A DNA stretch of 8,983 nt from Dysgonamonadaceae bacterium (GCA_031258895.1 JAIRMF010000100.1:1-8983), one strand, 5' to 3'; positions 1 to 6,245 are shown, counted from the stretch's first letter. Translations and numbers: made by a program. The notes: a model not told the origin generated them from the letters alone.

Positions 1-423
1 AATCGTGCGTTCATCAAATAATGACGTGCGTTCGCAAAATATAAGCGTGCGTTTACGAAATATAATCGTGCGTTCGCAAAATATAAGCGTGCGTTCATCA
101 AATAATGCCGTGCGTTCGCAAAATATAAACGTGCGTTTGACAAATATAAGCGTGCGTTCATCAAATAATGACGTGCGTTCGCAAAATATAAGCGTGCGTT
201 TACGAAATATAATCGTGCGTTCGCAAAATATAAGCGTGCGCTCGACAAATAATGACAAATAGTCGATAAATATAAGCGTACAGTCGCAAAATATGAGCGT
301 ACACTCGGTAAATATCAACGTGCAGTCGCAAGATATCATCGTGCACTCGACAAATATCAGCGTGCAGTCGCAAGATATCATCGTGCACTCGCAAAATATC
401 AGCGTGCACTCGCAAAATATAAA
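1..423. repeat. 21-bp tandem repeat array (20 contiguous units, open at left edge)
   Basis: Twenty units of exactly 21 bp lie in unbroken register from 4 to 423 (unit n starts at 4+21(n-1)). Bases 1-3 fit the end of another unit, so the array continues left of the window. Units begin CGTGC and end in an A/T-rich half such as AAATATAAG. Units 1-12 (4-255) begin CGTGCGTT or CGTGCGCT. Unit 13 (256-276) is degenerate in its first third. Units 14-20 (277-423) begin CGTACA or CGTGCA and often end ATATCAT or ATATCAG. Many units hold a small dyad TGC-N4-GCA. Because 21 is a multiple of 3, the plus strand reads as a seven-residue repeat (VRSQNIS-like, then VHSQNIS/VQSQDII-like) with a single in-frame TAG at 260-262. 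Parts of the minus strand are open too, so coding is unproven. The function is unknown; I read it as a minisatellite, possibly intergenic. Confidence 0.93.
4..240. repeat. Perfect 90-bp direct repeat inside the array (4-93 and 151-240)
   Basis: Units 1-4 (4-87) are identical base for base to units 8-11 (151-234), and the identity runs six bases into the following unit. The four-unit block has the order B-A-C-A. A begins CGTGCGTTCGC, B begins CGTGCGTTCATC and C begins CGTGCGTTTACG. The two copies are offset by 147 bp, or seven units. This shows recent block duplication within the array, in addition to single-unit expansion. Confidence 0.9.
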
Positions 424-452
424 AAATACAACGTTAATACAAGGAAAAGAAA

Positions 453-497
453 CCCTAAAATCCTTAAAAACCTTAATGTCCTTAAAGACCTCAAAAG
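453..497. repeat. Five 9-bp tandem repeats (CCTTAAANN type)
   Basis: Five consecutive 9-bp units are visible: CCCTAAAAT (453-461), CCTTAAAAA (462-470), CCTTAATGT (471-479), CCTTAAAGA (480-488) and CCTCAAAAG (489-497). They lie 30 bp beyond the 21-bp array, in the 258-bp stretch before the first secreted-protein gene. Apart from these units and the promoter at 591-622, I see nothing else in that stretch (424-681). The 9-bp period also keeps the reading frame open, which explains an apparent LKSLKTLMSLKT peptide without requiring a gene. Confidence 0.75.
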
Positions 498-590
498 AAG
501 ACTTTCTTTCAATTAAAGAAGGCAAAACCTACAACACAGTTTACCGCCAATAAAATTTGACAATGGAATTGATGAAATTCAAAGAAAATA

Positions 591-622
591 TTTGGCAGTT
601 AAAAAACTTATATGTATTTTTG
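591..622 (+). promoter_or_regulatory. Bacteroidota-type promoter for the secreted-protein pair
   Basis: TTTG at 591-594 and TATTTTTG at 615-622 match the Bacteroides -33 (TTTG) and -7 (TAnnTTTG) consensus, with a 20-bp spacer. Transcription would start near 627-632, giving a leader of about 50 nt before the ATG at 682. The leader is A/T-rich and shows no Shine-Dalgarno sequence, as is usual in this phylum. Confidence 0.75.
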
Positions 623-681
623 CTGTCTCTTTTTCGGAAGAAATCGGTTACATATTTATAAATTTCTAATTTTACAAGATT

Positions 682-1341
682 ATGAAAAGAAAATTAATTT
701 TTGCAGTGTTGTTTTCCTTGAGCATAAGTACATTCGCCCAAGATGTAACGAAAACAACAAAAGAACAGGCGGACGCCATCGCACTCGACTACATTCAAAA
801 CGATGTAACACAGGATTATGTTCTTCTAAGAAACGACAACCCGCCAAGCAAAGACGGCAAAACTTCCGTAACGTGGAACAATAACTCGCCTCACGCGGAA
901 AGTTTAAACATCGAGTATCCATGTTGGGTCTATCTCGTACAAAATCCAACCGTAAATGAGACTTGGGGAACTCTCTATCTGTTCGTTAACAAAGAAGACG
1001 GAAGCTTGCTCGAAGTAAAAAACAAACAGGCCGTCAACGCCGCTCCGGACAACTGGACAAAGGTAACAGCCGAAACAACAAGAATAAAAGAGGCAGATAA
1101 AAACAGTAATATCCTGATTACCCCCAATCCGGTCAGCGACCTGTTGAATATTGTATCCGGTACAAAGATTTCACATATCGAATTATACGATTCTTCAGGC
1201 AGAATGTTGCGTGCCGAATCCGTTCAGAATAAAACAAATTACAGACTAAATGTATCTTCCCTACCCGAAGGATGGTATGTTTTAAAAATCTTCAACACGG
1301 CGGGAAAACAGACGAAAGTTCACAAACTGATTAAAAACTAA
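682..1341 (+). CDS. Secreted protein with T9SS type A C-terminal sorting domain
   Basis: The 219-residue product has three visible parts. Residues 1-19 form a Sec signal peptide: basic MKRK, a hydrophobic core, and likely cleavage after TFA. Residues 25 to about 130 form a module containing EQADAIALDYIQ, a central YPCWVY and a strand-like TLYLFVNKEDGSLLEVKN; its layout recalls PepSY-like secreted domains, but I cannot assign it firmly. Residues 144-219 are a Por/T9SS sorting domain, with ITPNPVSDLLNI, ELYDSSGRML and LPEGWYVLKIF, and a C-terminal lysine-rich end. The protein should cross the inner membrane by Sec and the outer membrane by T9SS, then be surface-attached or released. The start at 682 is the one that gives a complete signal peptide. 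It is the first gene of a two-gene unit: the next ORF begins 5 bp after its stop and shares its N-terminal module at both protein and DNA level. Its activity is not recognisable. Confidence 0.88.
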   Translation: MKRKLIFAVLFSLSISTFAQDVTKTTKEQADAIALDYIQNDVTQDYVLLRNDNPPSKDGKTSVTWNNNSPHAESLNIEYPCWVYLVQNPTVNETWGTLYLFVNKEDGSLLEVKNKQAVNAAPDNWTKVTAETTRIKEADKNSNILITPNPVSDLLNIVSGTKISHIELYDSSGRMLRAESVQNKTNYRLNVSSLPEGWYVLKIFNTAGKQTKVHKLIKN

Positions 1342-1346
1342 CTACT

Positions 1347-2510
1347 ATGAAAAAGTCAAAATTTATATTGCTCGGTATTGTTGCACTGTTCTCACTGTCG
1401 TTATCCGCGGAAATAACAGGAGAACAGGCAGATGCTATTGTACTCGAATACATTCAAAACGAAATAACATGGGATTACGCCCTTCTCAGAAACGACAACC
1501 AGCCAAACGAAGACGGCAAAACTTCCGTAACATGGTACAACGGTAACTCACTTATTACAGAAAGTTTAAGCGTTGAATATCCATGTTGGGTCTATTTCGT
1601 ACACAATCCGGATGCAAACGGCCCATCTACCATTTTATATCTGTTCGTCAATCAAGAAGACGGAAACTTGCTTGCAATAAAAAAAGATCAGGCTTTCGGC
1701 GTAAACATAGAAAATTGGACAAAAATAACAATCGGCGAAGTAACCCCCGTCACGCTGTCAGACTTCGTTTTACCCGACGATTTCCAATGGCCGGAACTGT
1801 ATCCCAACGACGTTTACCTATTTAATTCCCAACAACAGCTCGCCCCTTATATCACCGGTACAGAGGTAGATATTGACGTCGATTTTGAAGAATATTCATT
1901 GCTGGCAGTTCATGGATGGGCTACCTATGGTATTGAACAAATTGATAAACGCTTACAGGAAATTTCGTCCAATAAATATCAACTCGATATCGATATAACG
2001 CTGAACGATGCAACAGTAGTGCCCCGTTGGACAGTATCTTTGTTAGTTCCCAAAATTTCCGACGAAGCGAAAATCAGACTGTTTATCAATGGAAAAGAAA
2101 ATCCCCTATACAGAAAAACTATCATTGACAAATGGAAATTGACAGAGATCTCAACCGCATACAATTACGACGCTCAAAATCCTGAAACAGTTGACTATTC
2201 AAACGATAATATCATTTACGATTTCCTTACCGACAATCAATTGGAAATCTCCGGTTATATCGCAGGTGATTTGACGGAAGGCGAACATTTCTACAGTTAC
2301 GAAAGACCGCACGTCGGACCGTCATCCCTGCCCGGGCCAAATCTCACAATAGATGACGACGATAAGTTATATTGTTGGGCCCTAACAGACGATGACAAGA
2401 TGACCATAACAGGCGAAAAAGTAACCGGAAAGGTTGTTGATGAAACCGGCCTGACAGTTGAACAGGGAACAGTCGTCAGGTGGACCAAAACGTTTATCAA
2501 ATTGAAATAG
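1347..2510 (+). CDS. Secreted hypothetical protein, paralogue of the upstream gene with a different C-terminal half
   Basis: The 387-residue product begins with a Sec signal peptide (MKKSKF, a hydrophobic stretch, likely cleavage after SLSA, about residue 21). There is no lipobox cysteine, so it is probably soluble in the periplasm or exported. Residues about 24-129 repeat the upstream protein's module (EQADAIVLEYIQ, LLRNDN, YPCWVYFV, LYLFVNQEDGNLL). Residues about 136-255 form a second domain with EEYSLLAVHGWATYGIEQIDK and VPRWTVSLLVPK. Residues about 258-387 (DKWKLTEIS, DYSNDNIIYDF, closing TKTFIKLK) look like the lipocalin/META-like beta-barrel tails of Bacteroidales hypothetical proteins; this is an inference from pattern. 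No T9SS sorting domain is present, unlike its neighbour. It lies 5 bp after the upstream stop and ends before a strong terminator, so the pair is probably one transcript. Its function is unknown. Confidence 0.85.
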   Translation: MKKSKFILLGIVALFSLSLSAEITGEQADAIVLEYIQNEITWDYALLRNDNQPNEDGKTSVTWYNGNSLITESLSVEYPCWVYFVHNPDANGPSTILYLFVNQEDGNLLAIKKDQAFGVNIENWTKITIGEVTPVTLSDFVLPDDFQWPELYPNDVYLFNSQQQLAPYITGTEVDIDVDFEEYSLLAVHGWATYGIEQIDKRLQEISSNKYQLDIDITLNDATVVPRWTVSLLVPKISDEAKIRLFINGKENPLYRKTIIDKWKLTEISTAYNYDAQNPETVDYSNDNIIYDFLTDNQLEISGYIAGDLTEGEHFYSYERPHVGPSSLPGPNLTIDDDDKLYCWALTDDDKMTITGEKVTGKVVDETGLTVEQGTVVRWTKTFIKLK

Positions 2511-2530
2511 ACGATTACAACTGTATCTTT

Positions 2531-2575
2531 AAAAATTCCGCAGGCAGATTAACAGTTTGTCTGCGGAATTTTTTT
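2531..2575 (+). terminator. Strong intrinsic terminator after the secreted-protein pair
   Basis: The arms 2531-2548 and 2556-2573 pair over 18 positions with two G-U wobbles around a 7-base loop (TTAACAG). The core is TTCCGCAG against CTGCGGAA. The right arm merges into a run of seven T (2569-2575), and the left arm starts with five A, so it could also work on the minus strand. It sits 20 bp after the stop at 2510 and isolates the pair from rpsP. Confidence 0.9.
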
Positions 2576-2616
2576 AAGAGAAACTTCGTTCAAAGCTTAC
2601 GATTTTACCGTATTCT

Positions 2617-2647
2617 TTTGCGGTTTCGGAAAAATGTAGTACTTTTG
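2617..2647 (+). promoter_or_regulatory. Bacteroidota-type promoter for rpsP
   Basis: TTTG at 2617-2620 and TACTTTTG at 2640-2647 match the -33 and -7 consensus with a 19-bp spacer. The expected transcription start is about 2652-2657, leaving a roughly 33-nt A/T-rich leader before the rpsP ATG. There is no Shine-Dalgarno sequence, only AGAAAAA just before the start codon. Confidence 0.78.
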
Positions 2648-2687
2648 TGCCCGCTAATACAAATTTCAAATTAAATTCTTAGAAAAA

Positions 2688-3314
2688 ATGGCAACAAAAA
2701 TCAGATTACAAAGACACGGTCGCAAAGACTATGCGTTTTACCACATTGTGATTGCCGATAGCAGAGCCCCACGAGATGGGAGATTTATCGAAAGGATCGG
2801 GTCTTACAACCCAAACACAAATCCTGCCACAGTAGACTTAAATTTCGACAGGGCTTTGTATTGGCTGCAAGTCGGAGCACAACCAACCGACACAACAAAA
2901 AACATCCTATCCCGCGAAGGCGTGCTCCTTAAAAAACACCTGCTCGGAGGAGTGAAAAAAGGCGCTCTCACGGTAGAAGAAGCAGAAAAAAAATTCGAAG
3001 ACTGGCTAACAGTTAAAAAATCCACCGTCACAGCGGAAATCAACAAACTGAATGAAGCAGCGTCTTCCGCCTACAAACTAAAACTTGAAGCCGAAAAAGC
3101 AGTGAACAAGGCAAAAGCAGAAGTGTTGGCACGCAAACGTAAAATAGCCTTCGAAGCCGCCGAAAAGGAAAAAGAAAAAGAAACAGAAGCGGTCGCAACG
3201 CCCGAAACTCCAACCAATGAGCAATCCGCTCCGACATCGGTCGCAACACCCGAAACCCCGGCCCCGGAAGAACCGGCTCCAGCGTCGGAAGAAACTCCCG
3301 ATGAACAAAAATAA
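2688..3314 (+). CDS. rpsP: 30S ribosomal protein S16 (bS16) with long C-terminal extension
   Basis: bS16 binds 16S rRNA and is needed for assembly of the small subunit. The N-terminal ~85 residues carry the family hallmarks: MATKIRLQRHGRKDYAFYHI, ADSRAPRDGRFIERIGSYNP, and ALYWLQVGAQPTDTTKNILS. The whole protein is 208 residues, whereas bS16 in many bacteria is about 80-90; Bacteroidota members are known for longer forms. The extension has a highly charged, alanine-rich helical part (about 95-165, EEAEKKFEDWL to RKRKIAFEAAEKEKEKE) and a low-complexity acidic, proline-rich tail (169-208) built from two 16-residue repeats. The start at 2688 gives the conserved MA-KIRL N-terminus. The gene has its own promoter and ends before a hairpin with a T-run. 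I am sure of the identity; the role of the tail is unknown. Confidence 0.97.
   Translation: MATKIRLQRHGRKDYAFYHIVIADSRAPRDGRFIERIGSYNPNTNPATVDLNFDRALYWLQVGAQPTDTTKNILSREGVLLKKHLLGGVKKGALTVEEAEKKFEDWLTVKKSTVTAEINKLNEAASSAYKLKLEAEKAVNKAKAEVLARKRKIAFEAAEKEKEKETEAVATPETPTNEQSAPTSVATPETPAPEEPAPASEETPDEQK
3192..3287 (+). repeat. Two tandem 48-bp (16-codon) repeats in the rpsP 3' end
   Basis: Codons 169-184 (VATPETPTNEQSAPTS) and 185-200 (VATPETPAPEEPAPAS) are tandem copies. At DNA level the first 20 or so bases of each copy, beginning GTCGCAAC, differ at only a few positions; later bases have diverged. The repeat adds proline- and glutamate-rich, probably disordered sequence to the S16 tail, and its length could vary between strains. 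Confidence 0.75.
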
Positions 3315-3401
3315 TCCTTGACAGCCGTTACGGTTTCCTGTCGGCTGAAAACTTTTCACAGAAGATAAAGGGGTTATAACCTCTATGATTGTTATTTTAG
3401 T

Positions 3402-3433
3402 GAGTTGCAGGTGAAAGCGTGCAACTCTTTTTT
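3402..3433 (+). terminator. Terminator hairpin directly upstream of tgt
   Basis: GAGTTGCA (3402-3409) pairs perfectly with TGCAACTC (3420-3427) around a 10-base loop, followed by six T (3428-3433). This is a standard intrinsic terminator shape and would end the rpsP transcript. It finishes four bases before the tgt ATG (3438), so it also covers the region where a ribosome would bind. Either tgt reads through, or this hairpin regulates it. Confidence 0.75.
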
Positions 3434-3437
3434 GTAA

Positions 3438-4568
3438 ATGCAATTCCAACTTCAACATATTGACGCAAAAACCAACGCCAGAACAGGACTGCTCAATACC
3501 GGTCACGGCGCAATAGAAACGCCGGTTTTCATGCCGGTCGGTACACAAGGGACAGTCAAGGCAGTGCATTTCCGGGAACTGAAAAACGAAATAGGAGCGC
3601 AAATCATCCTCGGAAACACCTACCATCTCTATCTTCGCCCGGGTGTTGAAATCATCGAACAAGCAGGCGGTCTCCACCGGTTCAACGGTTGGAACGGCCC
3701 GATTCTGACCGACAGCGGCGGTTTCCAGGTCTTTTCGCTGGCGGAAAACCGTAAATTGCACGAAGAAGGCGCTGAATTCCGTTCCCATATAGATGGTTCC
3801 AAACATCTTTTTACCCCCGAAAAAGTGATGGATATAGAACGCAGTATCGGCGCCGACATCGTTATGGCCTTTGACGAATGTACGCCCGGCGAGGCAAACT
3901 ATGAATACGCAAAACGTTCGCTGGGACTTACCGAACGCTGGCTCGACCGCTGTATCAAACGTTTCAACGAAACCGAATCGAAATACGGTTACCAACAAAG
4001 CCTGTTCCCGATAGTACAGGGCTGCATCTACCCCGAGTTAAGGCGGCAGGCGGCTGAAAACGTCGCATCCAAAAACGCCGACGGCAACGCTATCGGCGGC
4101 CTGGCGGTAGGTGAATCCGTCGAAAAAATGTACGAAATGATCGAACTCGTCAATGGAATTCTTCCAAAGGACAAACCCCGCTACCTGATGGGCGTCGGAA
4201 CGCCTGCCAACATCGTCGAGGCGATAGAACGGGGAGTCGATATGTTCGACTGCATAATGCCTACCCGAAACGGCCGTAACGGACAATTGTTTACATACGA
4301 GGGAATCATTAACATAAAAAATAAAAAGTGGGAAAACGATTTCAGTCCTGTCGAGAAAAACGGAGCGTCACCGCTCGACCGGTTTCATACAAAAGCATAT
4401 CTTCACCACCTGTTCGCCGTCAATGAGATTCTCGGACTGCAAATTGCCTCCATCCACAATCTTGCATTTTACACGAGATTGGTTAGCGATGCGAGAAAAC
4501 ATATCATTGAAGGGGATTTTTCGCGATGGAAAGCATCATCTCTTCCCGGCCTGAAAAACAGATTGTGA
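3438..4568 (+). CDS. tgt: tRNA-guanine transglycosylase (queuine/preQ1 tRNA-ribosyltransferase)
   Basis: Tgt swaps guanine-34 in GUN-anticodon tRNAs (Asp, Asn, His, Tyr) for preQ1, the first tRNA-bound step of queuosine formation, in the cytoplasm. The 376 residues span the full TIM-barrel family length. Visible motifs are ETPVFMPVGTQGTVKAV (27-43), ILTDSGGFQVFS with the conserved Asp92, FDECTPGEANYEYAKRSL, FPIVQGCIYPELR, GGLAVGE, PRYLMGVGTPANI, and FDCIMPTRNGRNG with the catalytic nucleophile Asp271. The C-terminal SIHNLAFY histidine is present, but the CxCxxC zinc cluster found before it in well-studied Tgt enzymes is absent; NGASPLDRFHTKAY stands there instead. The start at 3438 matches the family N-terminus and follows a terminator-like hairpin. 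It is the first gene of a likely three-gene operon. No clear promoter is visible upstream. Confidence 0.96.
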   Translation: MQFQLQHIDAKTNARTGLLNTGHGAIETPVFMPVGTQGTVKAVHFRELKNEIGAQIILGNTYHLYLRPGVEIIEQAGGLHRFNGWNGPILTDSGGFQVFSLAENRKLHEEGAEFRSHIDGSKHLFTPEKVMDIERSIGADIVMAFDECTPGEANYEYAKRSLGLTERWLDRCIKRFNETESKYGYQQSLFPIVQGCIYPELRRQAAENVASKNADGNAIGGLAVGESVEKMYEMIELVNGILPKDKPRYLMGVGTPANIVEAIERGVDMFDCIMPTRNGRNGQLFTYEGIINIKNKKWENDFSPVEKNGASPLDRFHTKAYLHHLFAVNEILGLQIASIHNLAFYTRLVSDARKHIIEGDFSRWKASSLPGLKNRL

Positions 4569-4577
4569 CCGATTACG

Positions 4578-5672
4578 ATGAATACGATGAAAAAGCAAAT
4601 GTTGATTATCGACCGGTACATTATCCGGAAATTTCTCGGAACATACATCTTTACGATAGCGATGATTATCGCCATCACCATCGTTATAGACCTCAACCAG
4701 AAAATCGACAATTTCATAAAAACTTCTCCACCGATTTACAACATCATAGTCGATTATTACCTGAATTTCATTCCCTATTTCATCAATCTTTTCAGTCCCC
4801 TGTTCGTCTTCATTGCAGTTATTTTCTTTACCTCCAGGATGGCGGAAAATTCCGAAATAATCGCCCTTATGTCGAGCGGACTGAACTTTCGACGATTACT
4901 GCGCCCTTATATGATCTCGGCGGTAATCATCGCCCTGTCCACGTTCCTGCTCAACAGCTTCGTTATCCCCCCCGGAAACGTTAAACGTATAGAGTTTGAA
5001 AACCGCTACGTCCGCAACAAAAGCGTGGATTATGCCTCCAATATACAGCTGAAAGTCGAACCCGGAATTATTGCCCGTTTCAACAATTTCGACAACAGCA
5101 CCCGTCGCGGTAAAGGCTTTTCACTTGAACGGTTCGAAAATAAAAAACTTGTTTCACGTCTGACGGCAAGGGAAATCTTTTGGGATTCACTCTACCACTG
5201 GCACGTAAACGACTACATGATCCGTGACTTTGAAGGTATGAAAGAAATTATTTCCTCCGGCGAAAAACTCGATACCATACTCACCATAGTACCTTCCGAT
5301 TTCCTGATTTCGGCCCATGACTCCGAACAACTGACAACCCCGCGCCTGAAAGCGTATATCGACCGGCAAAAACAGCGAGGGATAGGTAATATCCAACTCT
5401 TCGAAATAGAGTACCACCAACGGTTCGCCATGTCGTTCGCAGCATTCATATTAACCATAATCGGCGTATCGCTCAGTTCAAGGAAAGTAAAGGGAGGTAT
5501 GGGACTTAACATCGGTATCGGTATGGGACTGAGTTTTTCATACATCCTGTTTTTGCAGGTTTCATCAACCTTTGCCGTATCGGGTATGGTTAATCCGTTT
5601 ATCGCCGTCTGGATTCCCAACCTGCTTTTTGCCGTTATAGCGGTGTGGTTGTACAGGAAAGCGCCAAGATAA
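4578..5672 (+). CDS. LptF/LptG (YjgP/YjgQ) family permease
   Basis: This family supplies the membrane subunits of the LptB2FG transporter, which extracts lipopolysaccharide from the inner membrane towards the outer membrane. The 364-residue length and layout are typical: three N-terminal membrane segments (about 20-37, 62-84, 109-130), a large periplasmic region (about 130-280), then three C-terminal segments (about 283-302, 312-335, 338-360). Family motifs include YIIRKFLGTYIF near the start, SRMAENSEIIALMSSGLNFRRLLRPY after the second segment, and FAMSFAAFILTIIGVSLSSRK before the fifth. It starts 9 bp after the tgt stop, so it is translated from the same transcript. An in-frame ATG at 4587 (MKKQML) is an equally good or better start, since the usual N-terminus begins MKK. 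I cannot decide between LptF and LptG. Confidence 0.93.
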   Translation: MNTMKKQMLIIDRYIIRKFLGTYIFTIAMIIAITIVIDLNQKIDNFIKTSPPIYNIIVDYYLNFIPYFINLFSPLFVFIAVIFFTSRMAENSEIIALMSSGLNFRRLLRPYMISAVIIALSTFLLNSFVIPPGNVKRIEFENRYVRNKSVDYASNIQLKVEPGIIARFNNFDNSTRRGKGFSLERFENKKLVSRLTAREIFWDSLYHWHVNDYMIRDFEGMKEIISSGEKLDTILTIVPSDFLISAHDSEQLTTPRLKAYIDRQKQRGIGNIQLFEIEYHQRFAMSFAAFILTIIGVSLSSRKVKGGMGLNIGIGMGLSFSYILFLQVSSTFAVSGMVNPFIAVWIPNLLFAVIAVWLYRKAPR

Positions 5673-5684
5673 TAAGACACGTAT

Positions 5685-6245
5685 ATGATGATATTTATTC
5701 AAGACACAATAATCAGCTCCGATTTGACGGATGAATATTTCTGTTGTAACCTTTCGGGTTGCAAAGGAATATGTTGCGTGGAAGGCGAATCGGGTGCACC
5801 GATCGAAGAATCGGAAATAGTTCATCTGGAAAAAGTTTTACCCATCGTTTGGAACAGCCTTTCAGTAAAGGCAAGGCGTGTAATTGAACGGCAGGGAATT
5901 GTTTATCTCGATACCGACGGCGAATATGTTATCTCCATTGTCGATGGAAAGGATTGCATATTTACCTGTTACGACGAACATGACGTCTGCCGTTGTGCCA
6001 TCGAAAAGGCATATCGCGAAGGGAAAACCGATTTCCGCAAACCTATTTCATGCCATCTTTATCCTGTCAGGGTGAGGCAATACAAAGAATACCGGGCCGT
6101 CAACTATCATCATTGGGAGGTTTGCGATATAGCGCGGGAACAGGGAAAGCAGCGAGGAATAAAAGTTTATCAATTCCTCAAAGAACCTCTCATAAGAAAA
6201 TTCGGTGAAGAGTGGTACAATGAACTTGTAGCGTCAGACGTTTAG
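5685..6245 (+). CDS. DUF3109-type cysteine-rich protein
   Basis: The 186-residue product is soluble and has eleven cysteines. CC-N4-C-N3-CC lies near the N-terminus (Cys20, 21, 26, 30, 31). A second set follows at 91, 95, 102 and 104 (DCIFTC...VCRCA), then Cys123 in KPISCHLYPVR and Cys147. This spacing resembles DUF3109 proteins of Bacteroidota and the wider YkgJ-like putative zinc/iron-sulfur cluster proteins. The metal and the reaction are unknown. It starts 12 bp after the permease stop, apparently as the last gene of the tgt operon; a second ATG at 5688 would serve equally well. Its last 12 bp overlap the 3' end of folC on the other strand, with no terminator visible between them. Confidence 0.88.
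   Translation: MMIFIQDTIISSDLTDEYFCCNLSGCKGICCVEGESGAPIEESEIVHLEKVLPIVWNSLSVKARRVIERQGIVYLDTDGEYVISIVDGKDCIFTCYDEHDVCRCAIEKAYREGKTDFRKPISCHLYPVRVRQYKEYRAVNYHHWEVCDIAREQGKQRGIKVYQFLKEPLIRKFGEEWYNELVASDV

Noticed and set aside
200..415. Minus-strand 71-residue ORF in the repeat array
   Set aside because: It is made entirely of the 21-bp repeat read backwards; the repeat length keeps frames open on both strands, and there is no start context or non-repeat sequence.
1..423. CRISPR array
   Set aside because: The units are only 21 bp, contiguous, variable and without unique spacers; no cas genes are in the window.
612..884. 90-codon plus-strand ORF overlapping the first secreted-protein gene
   Set aside because: It is out of frame with a gene that has a clear signal peptide and sorting domain, and its translation looks like shadow sequence.
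3320..3347. Separate terminator just after rpsP (CAGCCG / CGGCTG)
   Set aside because: The stem is only 6 bp with a 14-base loop and no T-run follows; the hairpin at 3402-3433 is a much better terminator.
3366..3400. preQ1 riboswitch ahead of tgt
   Set aside because: The segment AGGGGTTATAACCTCTAT superficially resembles a preQ1-I stem, but the loop between the paired strands is far too short for the known fold and the A-rich tail that makes the pseudoknot is missing.
3393..3400. Promoter for tgt (TATTTTAG)
   Set aside because: It has one mismatch to TAnnTTTG, no TTTG at the -33 spacing, and would place the transcription start inside the terminator stem.
3078..3998. Long minus-strand ORF (306 codons) across the end of rpsP and the first half of tgt
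   Set aside because: It lies antisense to two well-recognised genes, crosses a terminator-like spacer, and its translation has no recognisable domain; its composition (rich in Cys, Phe, Arg) is typical of a shadow frame.
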